DNA of 64,000 nucleotides from Actinacidiphila yanglinensis (GTDB lineage: Bacteria; Actinomycetota; Actinomycetes; Streptomycetales; Streptomycetaceae). Of this stretch, positions 52,861-62,908 are shown in pieces; position 1 is the stretch's first letter; every line of letters starts with the position of its first letter. The DNA lies in assembly GCF_900107965.1 (NCBI RefSeq), contig NZ_FNVU01000026.1, positions 62,001 through 126,000 of the forward strand, read 5' to 3'. A program made the translations under genes and the position numbers. The notes below the pieces were generated by a model. That model saw only the letters and a program-made list of their open reading frames with translations, ran no database searches and was not told where the DNA came from.

Positions 52861-54558
52861 ATGGTCCTGCGCATGTCCCGGCTGCTGCTCAAGACACTGC
52901 GGGACGACCCGGCCGACGCGGAGACCGCCAGCCACCGGCTGCTGGTGCGGGCCGGGTACGTCCGCCGCTCGTCGGCGGGGATGTGGAGCTGGCTGCCGCT
53001 GGGCAAGCGGGTGCTGGACAACGTCTCCCGGATCGTCCGCGAGGAGATGGACGCGATCGGCGGCCAGGAGGTGCTGCTGCCCGCGCTGCTGCCCCGCGAG
53101 ACGTACGACGCCACCGGCCGCGCCGCGGAGTACGGCGATCTGCTCTTCGCGCTCACCGACCGCAAGGGCACCGACTACGTGCTCGGGCCCACCCACGAGG
53201 AGAGCTTCACCCTGCTGGTGAAGGACCAGGTCACGTCCTACCGCGACCTGCCGGTGATCCTGTACCAGATCCAGACCAAGTACCGCGACGAGGCCCGGCC
53301 CCGCTCCGGGGTGCTGCGCGGGCGCGAGTTCCAGATGAAGGACGCCTACTCGTTCGACACCGCGCCCGAGGGGCTCGCCGAGGCCTACCGGCTCCACCGC
53401 GAGGCGTACGTCCGGATCTTCGAACGGCTCGGCCTGGACTTCCGGATCGTCTCCGCCGTGTCCGGGGCGATGGGCGGCTCCGCGTCGGAGGAGTTCCTGG
53501 CCCCCGCGGCCGCCGGCGAGGACACCTTCGCGGACTGCCCGGAGTGCGACTACGCGGCCAACACCGAAGCGGTCACCTTCACCGCCGCGGTCCCCGCCGC
53601 CGTCGACCCCGGCCCGGTCGAGGAGTTGGACACCCCCGGCACCGCGACCGTCGAGGCACTGGCCGCCGCGGTGGGCGTGCCCGCTGCCGCCATCCTGAAG
53701 AACCTCCTGGTGAAGGTCGACGGCGAGATCACCGCGGTCGGCGTGCCCGGCGACCGCGAGGTGGACCTGGACAAGCTCGCCGAGCACCTCGCCCCCGCCA
53801 CCGTGGAGCTCGTCACCGCCGAGGACTTCGCGCTGCGACCCGACCTGGTACGCGGCTACGTCGGCCCGCAGGGCCTGAGCACGCTGGGCGTCCGCTACCT
53901 CGCCGACCCCCGGGTCGCGGCCGGCACGGCCTGGACCACCGGTGCCAACAAGCCCGGCCGGCACGCGGCCGGCGTCGTCTGCGGGCGGGACTTCACCGTC
54001 GACCGCTACCTCGACGTCGTCACCGTCCAGGCCGGCGACCCCTGCCCGCGCTGCGGCGCCGGCCTGCGGCTGGACCGGGCCATCGAGATCGGCCACATCT
54101 TCCAGCTCGGCCGCAAGTACACCGACGCCTTCCGCCTCGACGTGCTCGGTCCCGACGGCAAGCCGGTCCGCGTCACCATGGGCAGTTACGGCATCGGCGT
54201 CTCCCGCGCCGTCGCCGCCCTCGCGGAGCAGACCGCCGACGCCCACGGCCTGTGCTGGCCCGCCGAGGTCGCCCCCGCCGACGTCCACGTGGTCGCCGCG
54301 GGCAAGGGGGAGGCCGCCGCGCTGGCCGCCCGCGCGGCCGGCGCGCTCGATGCCGCGGGGCTGCGGGTCCTGCTGGACGACCGGGACGGGGTCTCGGTCG
54401 GGGCGAAGTTCACCGACGCGGAGCTGATCGGGGTGCCCCGCGTGCTCGTCGCCGGGCGCCGCGCCGCCGAGGGCGTCGTCGAGCTCCGCGACCGCCGTGC
54501 GGCCACCCGCGAGGAGCTTCCGCTGGAGGACGCGGTGGCCCTTCTCCGGGGCGCCTGA
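52861..54558 (+). CDS. proS: Prolyl-tRNA synthetase (bacterial type)
   Basis: The 565-aa class II synthetase has motif 2 around [22 protein letters not shown] and motif 3 in [18 protein letters not shown]. The editing INS domain is inserted near residues 220-380 ([33 protein letters not shown]), as in bacterial type ProRS, and removes misacylated Ala-tRNA(Pro). The anticodon-binding domain is at the end ([33 protein letters not shown]). The GGAGAACGCC before the ATG gives a good start. Length matches the bacterial form (about 570). Confidence 0.97.
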   Translation: MVLRMSRLLLKTLRDDPADAETASHRLLVRAGYVRRSSAGMWSWLPLGKRVLDNVSRIVREEMDAIGGQEVLLPALLPRETYDATGRAAEYGDLLFALTDRKGTDYVLGPTHEESFTLLVKDQVTSYRDLPVILYQIQTKYRDEARPRSGVLRGREFQMKDAYSFDTAPEGLAEAYRLHREAYVRIFERLGLDFRIVSAVSGAMGGSASEEFLAPAAAGEDTFADCPECDYAANTEAVTFTAAVPAAVDPGPVEELDTPGTATVEALAAAVGVPAAAILKNLLVKVDGEITAVGVPGDREVDLDKLAEHLAPATVELVTAEDFALRPDLVRGYVGPQGLSTLGVRYLADPRVAAGTAWTTGANKPGRHAAGVVCGRDFTVDRYLDVVTVQAGDPCPRCGAGLRLDRAIEIGHIFQLGRKYTDAFRLDVLGPDGKPVRVTMGSYGIGVSRAVAALAEQTADAHGLCWPAEVAPADVHVVAAGKGEAAALAARAAGALDAAGLRVLLDDRDGVSVGAKFTDAELIGVPRVLVAGRRAAEGVVELRDRRAATREELPLEDAVALLRGA

Positions 54559-54574
54559 CCCCGGACGCCCCCGG

Positions 54575-55534
54575 CTACAGCCAGGTCGCGAACTCCAGGA
54601 GCAGCTCGCCGTCCTCCCGGCCGCCGATCGCCAGCCCCCACACGCCCGCCTCGACCGCGCGGAAGAACGCCCATCCGCGCAGCCGTTCCGGGTCCACCTC
54701 CAGGGAGTCCGCGAGCTTCGCCAGTCGCCGTCGCGCGGCCGCCCGGGAACCCGGCTGCGCGGCGAGCGTCGCCAGCCGGTCCCGCACCAGCCAGGCCAGG
54801 TCGTAGGCCCGCTCGCCGACCAGGGGTTTGGGGTCGATCGCCAGCCACGGCATCCGGTCCCCGGCGAGCACGTTGCCGTGGTGGTAGTCGCCGTGCAGCA
54901 GCACCGCCTCGGGGCCGGTGCCGGCCAGCTCCGCCCAGCGGGCCACCGCCTCGTCGACCAGCTGCCGCGCGTCCTCGGCGTACGGCTGCTCGCGGCGCTC
55001 CCGCAGCAGCGCGACCAGCTCGCCGGTGTACGCCTCGACGGTGCGGAACGGGTGCTCCTCGGCGGGCGGCACCCACAGCCGCTGGAGCAGCCCGGCGGCC
55101 TCCAGCATCGCCTTCGGCTCGGCGAGCGAGCGCAGCGACACGTCGGCGTGCAGCCGTTCCAGCAGCATCGCGCCCCGCTCCGGATCGGCCCGCAGCAGGC
55201 GTACGGCGCCGCGACCACCCCAGTGCGCGAGGGCCGCGTGCTCCTGCGCGGTCTCCCGGGTGACCATCCCGACCTTGAGCACGGCGGGCGTGCCGTCGTC
55301 CGTGCGGACCAGCACGATCATGCTGATCCGGCCGCCGGCCGCGAACACCCGCTCCGCGGTCAGACCCCACCGGCCGAGATAGCCGGTGACCGTCTCCGGC
55401 AGCCGGGCCAGCCACTGCCGGCCCGCCTCGCCCTCCCAGGCGGAGACGGTACGGGTCAGACGCTCGGGCGGCTCGATGACCACACCGGCCGGCCGGTCGC
55501 CCTCGCTCCCGCCCCCGTGCGCCGCTGCGCTCAT
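54575..55534 (-). CDS. Aminoglycoside phosphotransferase family protein (APH(6)/streptomycin kinase-like)
   Basis: This 319-aa kinase-fold protein has the catalytic loop VLLHGDYHHGNVLAGD (HGD, then N), the metal-binding IDPKPLVGERAYDLAW, and an ATP lobe with AVLKVGMVTRETAQEHAAL. The PKPxxGERxYDxAW motif is the marker of the streptomycin/hydroxyurea APH(6) group. Such genes are widespread in Streptomyces, and many are not linked to an antibiotic cluster; the native substrate is unknown. GGAGGGAAC lies about 12 bp before the ATG. It is convergent with proS (16 bp between stops). Confidence 0.88.
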   Translation of the reverse strand: MSAAAHGGGSEGDRPAGVVIEPPERLTRTVSAWEGEAGRQWLARLPETVTGYLGRWGLTAERVFAAGGRISMIVLVRTDDGTPAVLKVGMVTRETAQEHAALAHWGGRGAVRLLRADPERGAMLLERLHADVSLRSLAEPKAMLEAAGLLQRLWVPPAEEHPFRTVEAYTGELVALLRERREQPYAEDARQLVDEAVARWAELAGTGPEAVLLHGDYHHGNVLAGDRMPWLAIDPKPLVGERAYDLAWLVRDRLATLAAQPGSRAAARRRLAKLADSLEVDPERLRGWAFFRAVEAGVWGLAIGGREDGELLLEFATWL

Positions 55535-55576
55535 CGTGTCGCGTTCCCTCCGTCGTCCACCCGTGCGGCCGGCGGG

Positions 55577-55996
55577 TCAGCCCTCTTCCGGCAATCCCGG
55601 GAAGGCTACGCCGCCGCCGGTCCAGCGCACGGCACGCACCGCCGCCTCGCGCAGGGCCGCCGCCGCGTCCCGCCGTATGCCGCCTATCGCGGCCGCCACC
55701 AGATCGCCGTACGCGCCCGCGACGTGCTCCTCCAGGTAGCCGGCCAGCCGCAGCGCGTCGGCCGGCGTGCTCACCGCGAACGGCAGCCGGTAGCCGCCGG
55801 CCGCCGCCACCGGGGCAGCGCCCAGATCCGCGACCGTGCGGGCCATCGCGTCCCTGCGGGCCCGGTGTGCGTCGTACGCCTGCAGCGCCTCGGCCTTGCG
55901 GGAGTCGGCCGCCTTGCCGCCGACCACGCTGTAGCCGTAGACGGCCGCGTGCTCCGCGGCCAGGGCGGCCTGGGCCGCGTCGACGACCGTGCTCAC
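55577..55996 (-). CDS. DUF4439 ferritin-like protein
   Basis: The 139-aa, all-helical protein starts DAAQAALAAEHAAVYGYSVVGG. Glu and His there plus later helices (AYDAHRARRDAMARTV, LAGYLEEHVAGAYGDLVAAA) fit a four-helix ferritin-like bundle with carboxylate/His ligands (EH in helices 1 and 3). It belongs to the DUF4439 family of Actinobacteria. Iron binding is inferred. The GTG has GGAAAGTGAG upstream. A lipoprotein gene ends 7 bp upstream, on the same strand, so the two are co-transcribed. Confidence 0.85.
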   Translation of the reverse strand: MSTVVDAAQAALAAEHAAVYGYSVVGGKAADSRKAEALQAYDAHRARRDAMARTVADLGAAPVAAAGGYRLPFAVSTPADALRLAGYLEEHVAGAYGDLVAAAIGGIRRDAAAALREAAVRAVRWTGGGVAFPGLPEEG

Positions 55997-56003
55997 CGTG
56001 CGC

Positions 56004-56516
56004 TCACTTTCCGGCCGGAGGGCCGAGGAGGGCGACGTGGCCCGCGCCCGCCGCGGCCACCGAGGCCAGCAGCCGGGCCAGGCCGCCCGGCGCGTCCAGC
56101 AGCGTGGCCGCCCGGCGGTCGGCGAGCGCCCGCTCGGCGGTGGCGAGGGCGGCGAGGGCCTTGTCGGAGGTGGCGGGCACGGCGGAGGCCGGTCCCGAGG
56201 GGGTGGGCGAGGCGGTGGCGGCGCTGCCCGACGCGTGCGTCGACGGCGCGGCCGGGGCCCGGCCGCCGAAGGCCCGTACGTGCGCGGCCGTGTCCGCCCG
56301 CAGCGGCGCCAGCCGTGCGGTGAGCTTCGGGTACGCGGCCGTCACCGCGTCGTACCGCGCCACCAGTGCCGTGCTGTCCCGAACCTCACGGGCCTGCTGC
56401 TCCGCGTCGGCGTGCGGGTCCGCCGCGGACGCGCTGCCCCGGCTGCCGGAACACCCGGCGACCAGGCCGAGGGTTGCGATGGCCACGGCACTGCGCCGGG
56501 TCGGCTTCGGGATCAT
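56004..56516 (-). CDS. Lipoprotein of unknown function
   Basis: This is a 170-aa precursor with signal and lipobox (RRSAVAIATLGLVAGCSG). The mature part has a helical half (DAEQQAREVRDSTALVARYDAV, LAPLRADTAAHVRAFGG) and a second one (DKALAALATAERALADRRAA), separated by a Ser/Thr/Pro-rich linker. It is laid out like part of a helical bundle and pairs with the DUF4439 protein, as in other Streptomyces. The ATG at 56516 is preceded by TGCATG with no strong ribosome site. Divergent from rimP. Confidence 0.8.
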   Translation of the reverse strand: MIPKPTRRSAVAIATLGLVAGCSGSRGSASAADPHADAEQQAREVRDSTALVARYDAVTAAYPKLTARLAPLRADTAAHVRAFGGRAPAAPSTHASGSAATASPTPSGPASAVPATSDKALAALATAERALADRRAATLLDAPGGLARLLASVAAAGAGHVALLGPPAGK

Positions 56517-56652
56517 GCAGGGAGTGTAGGGGGGCCGGCCGGTGGCTCCGCTACCACCCCGCGACGCGTTCGGGGGCGGCGCGACTCGGGTAAAGTGCGA
56601 CCCACACGCGACCTTCCATGACAACAGCAGACGCGGCCGAGGAGTCACCCGG

Positions 56653-57228
56653 ATGAGCACCACCCAGAGCGAGAGGCTGCGCGCGCTGCTCGAGCCGCTG
56701 GTCGGCACAGCGGGACTGGAGCTGGAGGAGGTCAGGGTGTCGGCGGCGGGCAACCGCCGCCAGCTGATGGTCGTCGTCGACGCGGAGGACGGCGTGCAGC
56801 TCGACGCGGTCGCCGAGCTGAGCCGCGAGATGTCGCAGGCCCTCGACGCGTCCGACGTGATGGGCGAGTCCGAGTACGTCCTCGAGGTCACCTCGCCCGG
56901 CACCGACCGCCCGCTGACCGAGCCGCGGCACTTCCGCCGCAACACCGGCCGCCTGGTCAAACTCCAGCTCGAGGAGCGCGGCGAGCTGATCGCGCGGATC
57001 ATGGCGGTGGACGACTCGGGTCTCGACCTGGAGGTCCCGGGCGTCAAGGGCCGCAAGCCCAAGCCGGCCCGGGCGGACTTCGCCGAGATCGCCAGGGCCA
57101 GGGTCGAGATCGAGTTCAGCCGCAAGAAGCACGCAGACGACGCCGACGATGCGGACGACGCCGACGACGAGGCAACCCGCGACGGCGACGAGACCGTCGA
57201 GGACGACGAGAGCACTGAGGAGGCGTAG
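56653..57228 (+). CDS. rimP: Ribosome maturation factor RimP
   Basis: The 191-aa factor is needed for 30S subunit maturation. The N-terminal alpha/beta domain has [21 protein letters not shown], then [45 protein letters not shown] is the RimP/YlxS signature. The C-terminal Sm-like domain follows. The last ~35 residues are an acidic tail with repeats ([10 protein letters not shown]). AGGAG lies 8 bp before the ATG. It is the first gene of the rimP-nusA-infB block, with a 2-bp gap to nusA. Confidence 0.95.
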   Translation: MSTTQSERLRALLEPLVGTAGLELEEVRVSAAGNRRQLMVVVDAEDGVQLDAVAELSREMSQALDASDVMGESEYVLEVTSPGTDRPLTEPRHFRRNTGRLVKLQLEERGELIARIMAVDDSGLDLEVPGVKGRKPKPARADFAEIARARVEIEFSRKKHADDADDADDADDEATRDGDETVEDDESTEEA

Positions 57229-57230
57229 CC

Positions 57231-58229
57231 GTGGATATCGACATGAAGGCCCTGCGGGGCTTGGTGACCGAACGGCAGATCTCGTTCGACCTGCTGGTCG
57301 AGGCGATCGAGTCGGCGCTCCTCATCGCGTACCACCGCGAGCCGGGCAGCCACCGGCGGGCCCGGGTCGAGCTGGACCGCACCACCGGCCAGATCACCGT
57401 GTGGGCGACCGAGGACCAGGAGGAGGCGGGGGAGGGCGCCGAGCCGCGCGAGTTCGACGACACCCCCAGCGGCTTCGGCCGGATCGCCGCCTCCACCGCC
57501 AAACAGGTGATCCTGCAGCGGCTGCGCGACGCCGAGGACGACGTCACGTTCGGGGAGTACGCCGGCCGCGAGGGCGACATCGTCACCGGCGTCGTCCAGC
57601 AGGGCAAGGACCCGAAGAACGTGCTGGTCGACATCGGCAAGCTGGAGGCGATCCTGCCGGTGCAGGAGCAGGTCCCCGGCGAGGACTACGCCCACGGCAC
57701 CCGGCTGCGCGCGTACGTGGTCCGGGTCGCCAAGGGCACCCGCGGCCCGTCCGTGACCCTCTCGCGCACCCACCCGAACCTGGTGAAGAAGCTCTTCGCG
57801 CTGGAGGTCCCCGAGATCGCCGACAACTCGGTGCTGATCGAGGCGATCGCCCGCGAGGCCGGGCATCGTACGAAGATCGCGGTGCGCTCCACCCGGTCCG
57901 GGCTGAACGCCAAGGGCGCCTGCATCGGCCCGATGGGCGCCCGGGTGCGGGCGGTCATGGCCGAGCTGCACGGCGAGAAGATCGACATCGTGGACTGGTC
58001 GGACGACCCGGCCGACATGGTCGCGAACGCGCTGTCGCCGGCCCGGGTCTCCAAGGTCGAGGTGGTGGACGCGGCCGCCCGCTCCGCCCGGGTGACCGTG
58101 CCCGATTACCAGCTCTCGCTGGCGATCGGCAAGGAGGGCCAGAACGCCCGGCTCGCCGCCCGGCTGACCGGCTGGCGGATCGACATCCGCCCGGACACCG
58201 AGCAGCAGGACCAGGGCGGGCCGCAGTAG
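57231..58229 (+). CDS. nusA: Transcription termination/antitermination factor NusA
   Basis: The 332-aa protein has the NusA N-terminal domain ([32 protein letters not shown]), an S1 domain ([21 protein letters not shown]), KH1 ([20 protein letters not shown]) and KH2 ([20 protein letters not shown]). Like other actinobacterial NusA proteins it lacks the C-terminal acidic repeats of E. coli. It modulates RNA polymerase pausing and termination. The GTG at 57231 has GAGGAGG upstream, inside the rimP tail. Confidence 0.97.
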   Translation: MDIDMKALRGLVTERQISFDLLVEAIESALLIAYHREPGSHRRARVELDRTTGQITVWATEDQEEAGEGAEPREFDDTPSGFGRIAASTAKQVILQRLRDAEDDVTFGEYAGREGDIVTGVVQQGKDPKNVLVDIGKLEAILPVQEQVPGEDYAHGTRLRAYVVRVAKGTRGPSVTLSRTHPNLVKKLFALEVPEIADNSVLIEAIAREAGHRTKIAVRSTRSGLNAKGACIGPMGARVRAVMAELHGEKIDIVDWSDDPADMVANALSPARVSKVEVVDAAARSARVTVPDYQLSLAIGKEGQNARLAARLTGWRIDIRPDTEQQDQGGPQ

Positions 58230-58347
58230 CGCGGGCGGGTGGCGCGTTCCGGAGCGGGACCGAGACTCCGGAATCTGTGAGTTCCGGGCGAACAACCGTC
58301 CGTTAACCCACTCGAAGGAGTGAGGTTGGCGCGGGGAGGTAGACTTA

Positions 58348-58629
58348 GTGGTGTCTGGTCGGACGCTGACGCCAGCATGCCCGGAGCGAACGTGCATCGG
58401 CTGCCGTCAACGCGCGGCCAAGAGCGATCTGCTGCGTGTGGCGGTGAGCGGGGATGCGTGCGTTCCCGATCTTCGCGGTACGCTGCCCGGTCGGGGTGCG
58501 TATCTGCATCCCGCCCTTGCCTGCCTCGACCTGGCGGTCCGCCGCCGGGCGTTCGCCCGGGCCTTCAGAGGACCGGTCACGCCCGACACCGCGGAGTTGC
58601 GCCGGTACGTCGAGCAGGCAGCCCCGTAA
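58348..58629 (+). CDS. ylxR: YlxR (DUF448) RNA-binding protein
   Basis: The 93-aa protein has the YlxR fold with ERTCIGCRQRAAKSDLLRVA and PGRGAYLHPALACLDLAVRR, the GRGAYxC-like surface with Cys. YlxR/RnpM proteins bind the RNase P RNA or modulate transcription; genes for them usually lie between nusA and infB, as here. GGAGG lies about 10 bp before GTG 58348. The next codon is also GTG (58351), and TAGACT (58340-58345) could be a -10 for a leaderless start at it. Confidence 0.92.
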   Translation: MVSGRTLTPACPERTCIGCRQRAAKSDLLRVAVSGDACVPDLRGTLPGRGAYLHPALACLDLAVRRRAFARAFRGPVTPDTAELRRYVEQAAP

Positions 58630-58685
58630 GAACCTGTAAGAAGCAGAACGGCACGGGTGCACCGTGCGGTCAGGTACCTCGCGAG

Positions 58686-58780
58686 ATGGAAGTAGGTCGA
58701 GATTGCGATGAGCACTCGATGAGTACGCGATGAGTACGCCCATGAAGTAGCGACGGTCCGGCGGACGATCACCCCGGACC
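58686..58780 (+). promoter_or_regulatory. infB leader with overlapping mini-ORFs and hairpin
   Basis: Three tiny ORFs are joined by ATGA overlaps: 58708-58722 (MSTR), 58719-58733 (MSTR) and 58730-58750 (MSTPMK). A longer one, from 58686, shares the second frame (15 codons, same stop). A perfect hairpin GGTCCGG (58755-58761) / CCGGACC (58774-58780) then ends 3 bp before AAGGAG of infB. This looks like a translational leader. A role in expression is inferred. Confidence 0.5.
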
Positions 58781-58793
58781 TAAAAGGAGCGAA

Positions 58794-61700
58794 GTGGCTA
58801 AGGTCCGGGTATACGAACTCGCCAAGGAGATGGGAGTCGAGAGCAAGGTCGTCATGGCCAAGCTCCAGGAACTCGGCGAATTCGTCCGTTCGGCGTCCTC
58901 GACGATCGAGGCGCCGGTTGTCCGTAAACTGACGGACGCCTTCCAGGGACCCGGCGGCGGTAGCGCCGGCAAGTCCGCTGCGAAGCCGTCCGCGCCGCGC
59001 AAGGCGGCGCCCTCTCCCGCGGCGGGTCGCCCGGGAGGTTCCCCCAGGCCGGCATCGCCCGCCCCGGGCGGTCCGGCACGTCCGGCTGCCCCGGCGCCGA
59101 AGTCCGCCGACTCGGCCGGCGGTCCGGTGACCCCTGCGGCCCCGTCCGCACCGAGCGCCGGCGGCTCCGCGCCGTCCGGCCCGCGCCCCGGTCCCAGGCC
59201 GGCCCCCGCGGCCAAGCCCGCGCCGGCCGCGCCCGTGCCCGCGGCGGAGTTCCAGGCGCCCCCGTCGGCGCCCACGACCCCGGCTGCGGGACAGCGTCCC
59301 GGCGGTGCTGCCCCCGGTCCGCGCCCGGCCCGTCCGGCTCCGGCCGGCGGCCAGCAGGGCGGTCGTGACGGCGGCCAGCGCGACGCAGGCCAGCGTGACG
59401 GCGGCCGCCCCGGCGGCAACCGTCCCAGCGGCCAGGGTGGCCAGGGCGGTGCCCGTCCCGGCGCTCCGCGTCCGGCCGGCCCGCGCCCCGGCAACAACCC
59501 CTTCACGTCCGGTTCCACCGGCATGCCCCGCCCCGGTGGCGCGGCGCGTCCCGGTGGCGGCCAGGGCGGCGCCCCGCGTCCCGCGGGTCCCGGCGGCGGC
59601 GCCCCGCGCCCCGGTGGTGCCCCGCGTCCCGGTGGCGGTCAGGGCGGCCCCGGCGGCTCGCGTCCGTCCCCGGGCGGCATGCCCCGTCCGCAGTCCTCGG
59701 GCCCGCGCCCGAACCCCGGCATGATGCCGCAGCGTCCCGCACCCTCCCCGGGTGGCCGCCCCGGCGGTCCCGGTGGGCGTCCGGGCGGTCCCGGCGGTCG
59801 TCCCGGCGGTGGTGGCGGCGGCGGTCGTCCCGGTGGTGGCGGCGGCTTCGCCGGCCGTCCGGCCGGTCCCGGTGGCGGCGGTCGTCCCGGTGGCGGCGGT
59901 GGCGGCTTCGGCGGTCCCCGTCCCGGTGGCGGTGCCCCCGGCGGCGGTGGCGGCTTCGGTCCGCGCCCCGGCGGTTTCGGCGGACGTCCGGGTGGCCCGG
60001 GCGGCCGCGGCGGCACGCAGGGTGCCTTCGGCCGCGGCCCTGGTGGCCGTCCGGCGCGAGGCCGTAAGAGCAAGCGCCAGCGGCGCCAGGAGTACGAGGC
60101 CATGCAGGCCCCGTCCGTGGGCGGCGTGCTGCTGCCCCGCGGCAACGGCCAGACCGTGCGCCTGTCGCGCGGTGCCTCGCTGACCGACTTCGCCGAGAAG
60201 ATCAACGCCAACCCGGCGTCGCTCGTTCAGGTGATGCTCAACCTCGGCGAGATGGTCACCGCCACCCAGTCGGTGTCCGACTCCACCCTGGAGCTGCTCG
60301 CCGGCGAGATGAACTACGTGCTGGAGATCGTCAGCCCGGAGGAGGAGGACCGCGAGCTGCTCGAGTCGTTCTCCATCGAGTTCGGTGAGGACGAGGGTGG
60401 CGAGGAGGCCCTGGTCTCCCGTCCGCCGGTGGTGACCGTCATGGGTCACGTCGACCACGGTAAGACCCGCCTGCTCGACGCGATCCGCAAGACCAACGTG
60501 GTCGCGGGCGAGGCCGGTGGCATCACCCAGCACATCGGTGCCTACCAGGTCGCGACCGAGGTCAACGGCGAAGAGCGCGCGATCACCTTCATCGACACCC
60601 CGGGCCACGAGGCGTTCACCGCCATGCGTGCCCGTGGTGCGAAGTCCACCGACATCGCGATCCTCGTGGTCGCGGCGAACGACGGTGTGATGCCGCAGAC
60701 GATCGAGGCGCTCAACCACGCCAAGGCCGCGGACGTCCCGATCGTGGTCGCGGTCAACAAGATCGACGTCGAGGGCGCCGACCCGACGAAGGTGCGCGGT
60801 CAGCTCACCGAGTTCGGCCTGGTCGCCGAGGAGTACGGCGGCGACACCATGTTCGTCGACATCTCCGCCAAGCAGAGCCTGAACATCGACAGCCTGCTGG
60901 AGGCCGTGGTCCTGACCGCGGACGCCTCGCTCGACCTGCGGGCCAACCCGAAGCAGGACGCGCAGGGCATCGCGATCGAGGCGCACCTCGACCGCGGCCG
61001 TGGCGCCGTGGCGACCGTCCTGGTCCAGCGCGGCACCCTGCGGGTCGGCGACACCATGGTGGTCGGCGACGCGTACGGCCGGGTCCGGGCGCTGCTCGAC
61101 GACAGCGGTGCCAGCGTGGAGGAGGCGGCTCCGTCGACTCCGGTCCTGGTGCTCGGTCTGACCAACGTGCCGGGTGCGGGCGACAACTTCCTCGTCGTCG
61201 ACGAGGACCGCACCGCCCGGCAGATCGCCGAGAAGCGTGCCGCCCGCGAGCGGAACGCGGCGTTCGCCCGCAAGGGCCGCAGGTTCTCGCTGGAGAACCT
61301 GGACGAGGCGCTCAAGGCCGGTGAGGTGCAGGAACTCAACCTCATCATCAAGGGCGACGCGTCCGGTTCGGTCGAGGCGCTGGAATCGGCACTGCTCCAG
61401 CTCGACGTCGGCGAGGAGGTCGACATCCGCGTGCTGCACCGTGGCGTGGGTGCGGTCACCGAGTCCGACATCAACCTGGCGACCGGCTCCGACGCCATCG
61501 TCATCGGCTTCAACGTGCGCGCCGCCGGGCGTGCCACGCAGATGGCCGAGCGCGAAGGCGTGGACGTCCGCTACTACTCGGTGATCTACCAGGCCATCGA
61601 GGAGATCGAGGCGGCGCTCAAGGGCATGCTGAAGCCCGAGTACGAGGAGGTGGAGCTCGGCACCGCCGAGATCCGGGAGATCTTCCGCTCCTCCAAGCTC

Positions 61701-61943
61701 GGCAACATCGCCGGTGTGCTGGTGCGCTCCGGCGAGGTCCGGCGCAACACCAAGGCCCGCCTGCTGCGCGACGGCAAGGTCATGGCGGAGAACCTCAACA
61801 TCGAGGGCCTGCGCCGCTTCAAGGACGACGTCACCGAGATTCGTGAGGGTTACGAGGGCGGTATCAACCTCGGCAACTACAACGACATCAAGATCGACGA
61901 CGTCATCGCCACCTACGAGATGCGGGAGAAGCCGCGCGGCTGA
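58794..61943 (+). CDS. infB: Translation initiation factor IF-2
   Basis: The 1049-aa GTPase delivers initiator tRNA to the 30S subunit. The N-terminus is the IF2N domain ([20 protein letters not shown]). Residues ~60-430 are Pro/Gly/Arg/Ala-rich low complexity, with long GGRPGG-type runs. A second IF2N-like segment ([20 protein letters not shown]) follows, then the GTPase domain: G1 GHVDHGKT (551-558), G3 DTPGHE, G4 NKID. Domains II to IV are complete ([18 protein letters not shown], then the C-terminal barrel). GTG start with AAGGAG 4 bp upstream. The long N-terminus is typical of Streptomyces. Confidence 0.98.
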   Translation: MAKVRVYELAKEMGVESKVVMAKLQELGEFVRSASSTIEAPVVRKLTDAFQGPGGGSAGKSAAKPSAPRKAAPSPAAGRPGGSPRPASPAPGGPARPAAPAPKSADSAGGPVTPAAPSAPSAGGSAPSGPRPGPRPAPAAKPAPAAPVPAAEFQAPPSAPTTPAAGQRPGGAAPGPRPARPAPAGGQQGGRDGGQRDAGQRDGGRPGGNRPSGQGGQGGARPGAPRPAGPRPGNNPFTSGSTGMPRPGGAARPGGGQGGAPRPAGPGGGAPRPGGAPRPGGGQGGPGGSRPSPGGMPRPQSSGPRPNPGMMPQRPAPSPGGRPGGPGGRPGGPGGRPGGGGGGGRPGGGGGFAGRPAGPGGGGRPGGGGGGFGGPRPGGGAPGGGGGFGPRPGGFGGRPGGPGGRGGTQGAFGRGPGGRPARGRKSKRQRRQEYEAMQAPSVGGVLLPRGNGQTVRLSRGASLTDFAEKINANPASLVQVMLNLGEMVTATQSVSDSTLELLAGEMNYVLEIVSPEEEDRELLESFSIEFGEDEGGEEALVSRPPVVTVMGHVDHGKTRLLDAIRKTNVVAGEAGGITQHIGAYQVATEVNGEERAITFIDTPGHEAFTAMRARGAKSTDIAILVVAANDGVMPQTIEALNHAKAADVPIVVAVNKIDVEGADPTKVRGQLTEFGLVAEEYGGDTMFVDISAKQSLNIDSLLEAVVLTADASLDLRANPKQDAQGIAIEAHLDRGRGAVATVLVQRGTLRVGDTMVVGDAYGRVRALLDDSGASVEEAAPSTPVLVLGLTNVPGAGDNFLVVDEDRTARQIAEKRAARERNAAFARKGRRFSLENLDEALKAGEVQELNLIIKGDASGSVEALESALLQLDVGEEVDIRVLHRGVGAVTESDINLATGSDAIVIGFNVRAAGRATQMAEREGVDVRYYSVIYQAIEEIEAALKGMLKPEYEEVELGTAEIREIFRSSKLGNIAGVLVRSGEVRRNTKARLLRDGKVMAENLNIEGLRRFKDDVTEIREGYEGGINLGNYNDIKIDDVIATYEMREKPRG

Positions 61944-61978
61944 TCCCACGACTCGCCGGTAGCGGCGGAACAACCGGT

Positions 61979-62021
61979 CCGGGGCCGGTCGACGGCAGAA
62001 AAAGCCGTCGATCGGCCCCGG
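61979..62021 (+). terminator. Terminator hairpin after infB
   Basis: GGGGCCGGTCGACGGC (61981-61996) pairs with GCCGTCGATCGGCCCC (62004-62019) around a 7-nt loop AGAAAAA, with one G-U pair; two more pairs extend the stem to 61979 and 62021. It is a strong stem without a U-tract. It lies 36 bp after infB. Confidence 0.85.
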
Positions 62022-62045
62022 CCGTCGCCTGTACCGTTCATGTTC

Positions 62046-62339
62046 ATGTATGTAGGCACGCTGAGCTTCGACCTCCTGCTCGGTGACGTACGGTCGCTGA
62101 AGGAGAAGAGGTCCGTGATCCGCCCGATCGTCGCCGAGCTGCACCGCAAGTTCGCGGTCAGCGTGGCCGAGACCGGCGACCAGGACCTTTACCGCAGAGC
62201 CGAGATAGGGATCGCGACGGTCTCCGGCGACCTCGGGCACGTCAAGGACGTGCTCGACCGATGCGAGCGCTGGATGGTCGCCCGGCCGGAAGTGGACCTG
62301 CTGTCCACGCGGCAGCGCATCCACGGCGGCGACGACTGA
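62046..62339 (+). CDS. DUF503 family protein
   Basis: The 97-aa protein has the DUF503 start MYVGTLSFDLLLGDVRSLKEKR and a ferredoxin-like fold pattern (VIRPIVAELHRKFAVSVAETG, RAEIGIATVSGD). Family members are YlxP-type proteins coded between infB and rbfA in many bacteria. ATG 62046 follows TACCGT (62032-62037), a possible -10, so the message may be leaderless; ATG 62040 would add MF. Function is unknown but linked to ribosome assembly by its neighbours. Confidence 0.9.
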   Translation: MYVGTLSFDLLLGDVRSLKEKRSVIRPIVAELHRKFAVSVAETGDQDLYRRAEIGIATVSGDLGHVKDVLDRCERWMVARPEVDLLSTRQRIHGGDD

Positions 62340-62371
62340 CCGAACGAACCGAGTGAAGAGAGAAGAAGACG

Positions 62372-62908
62372 ATGACCGACACCGCGCGGGCGCGAAAGCT
62401 TGCGGACCGCATCCGGGTCGTGGTCGCGGAGACCCTCCAGCGGCGGATCAAGGACCCGCGGCTGGGATACGTGACGATCACCGACACCCGGGTCACCGGT
62501 GACCTGCGGGAGGCGACGGTCTTCTACACGGTCTACGGGGACGACGAGGAGCGTGCCGCCTCCGCCGCCGCCCTGGAGAGCGCGAAGGGCGTCCTGCGCT
62601 CCGAGGTCGGCCGGCAGACCGGGGTCCGGTTCACCCCGAGCCTGGAGTTCGTCGCGGACGCGCTGCCCGACAACGCCCGCACCATCGAGGACCTGCTCGC
62701 CAAGGCCCGCGCCGCCGACGAGGAGGTGCGCAAGTCCGCCACCGACGCGCAGTACGCCGGTGACGCGGACCCGTACCGCAAGCCGGCCGAGGAGGACGAC
62801 GACCTCGACGCGGAGGGTGCGGAGGGTGCCTCGGGCGAGGGCGAGGGCGTGGACGCCGAGGGGCCGGCCGCCGCGGCCGGCGACGAGGACGGTCGCACGC
62901 AGGCATGA
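62372..62908 (+). CDS. rbfA: Ribosome-binding factor A
   Basis: The 178-aa protein has an RbfA KH-like domain ([64 protein letters not shown]). It matures the 30S subunit. Residues ~125-178 are an acidic Glu/Asp/Ala/Gly tail. A GAGAGAAGAAG ribosome region precedes the ATG. Its stop overlaps the truB ATG by 4 bp, showing coupling. Confidence 0.95.
   Translation: MTDTARARKLADRIRVVVAETLQRRIKDPRLGYVTITDTRVTGDLREATVFYTVYGDDEERAASAAALESAKGVLRSEVGRQTGVRFTPSLEFVADALPDNARTIEDLLAKARAADEEVRKSATDAQYAGDADPYRKPAEEDDDLDAEGAEGASGEGEGVDAEGPAAAAGDEDGRTQA

Noticed and set aside
59330-60060. Repetitive GGTCCCGGTGGC-type sequence that resembles a satellite or CRISPR-like array
   Set aside because: It is in-frame low-complexity coding sequence of IF-2; there are no constant repeats with unique spacers.
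58407-62324. 1305-codon open frame on the minus strand across infB
   Set aside because: It is antisense to infB. It has no known motifs and has repetitive Ala/Thr/Gly composition caused by the GC-rich low-complexity region of IF-2.
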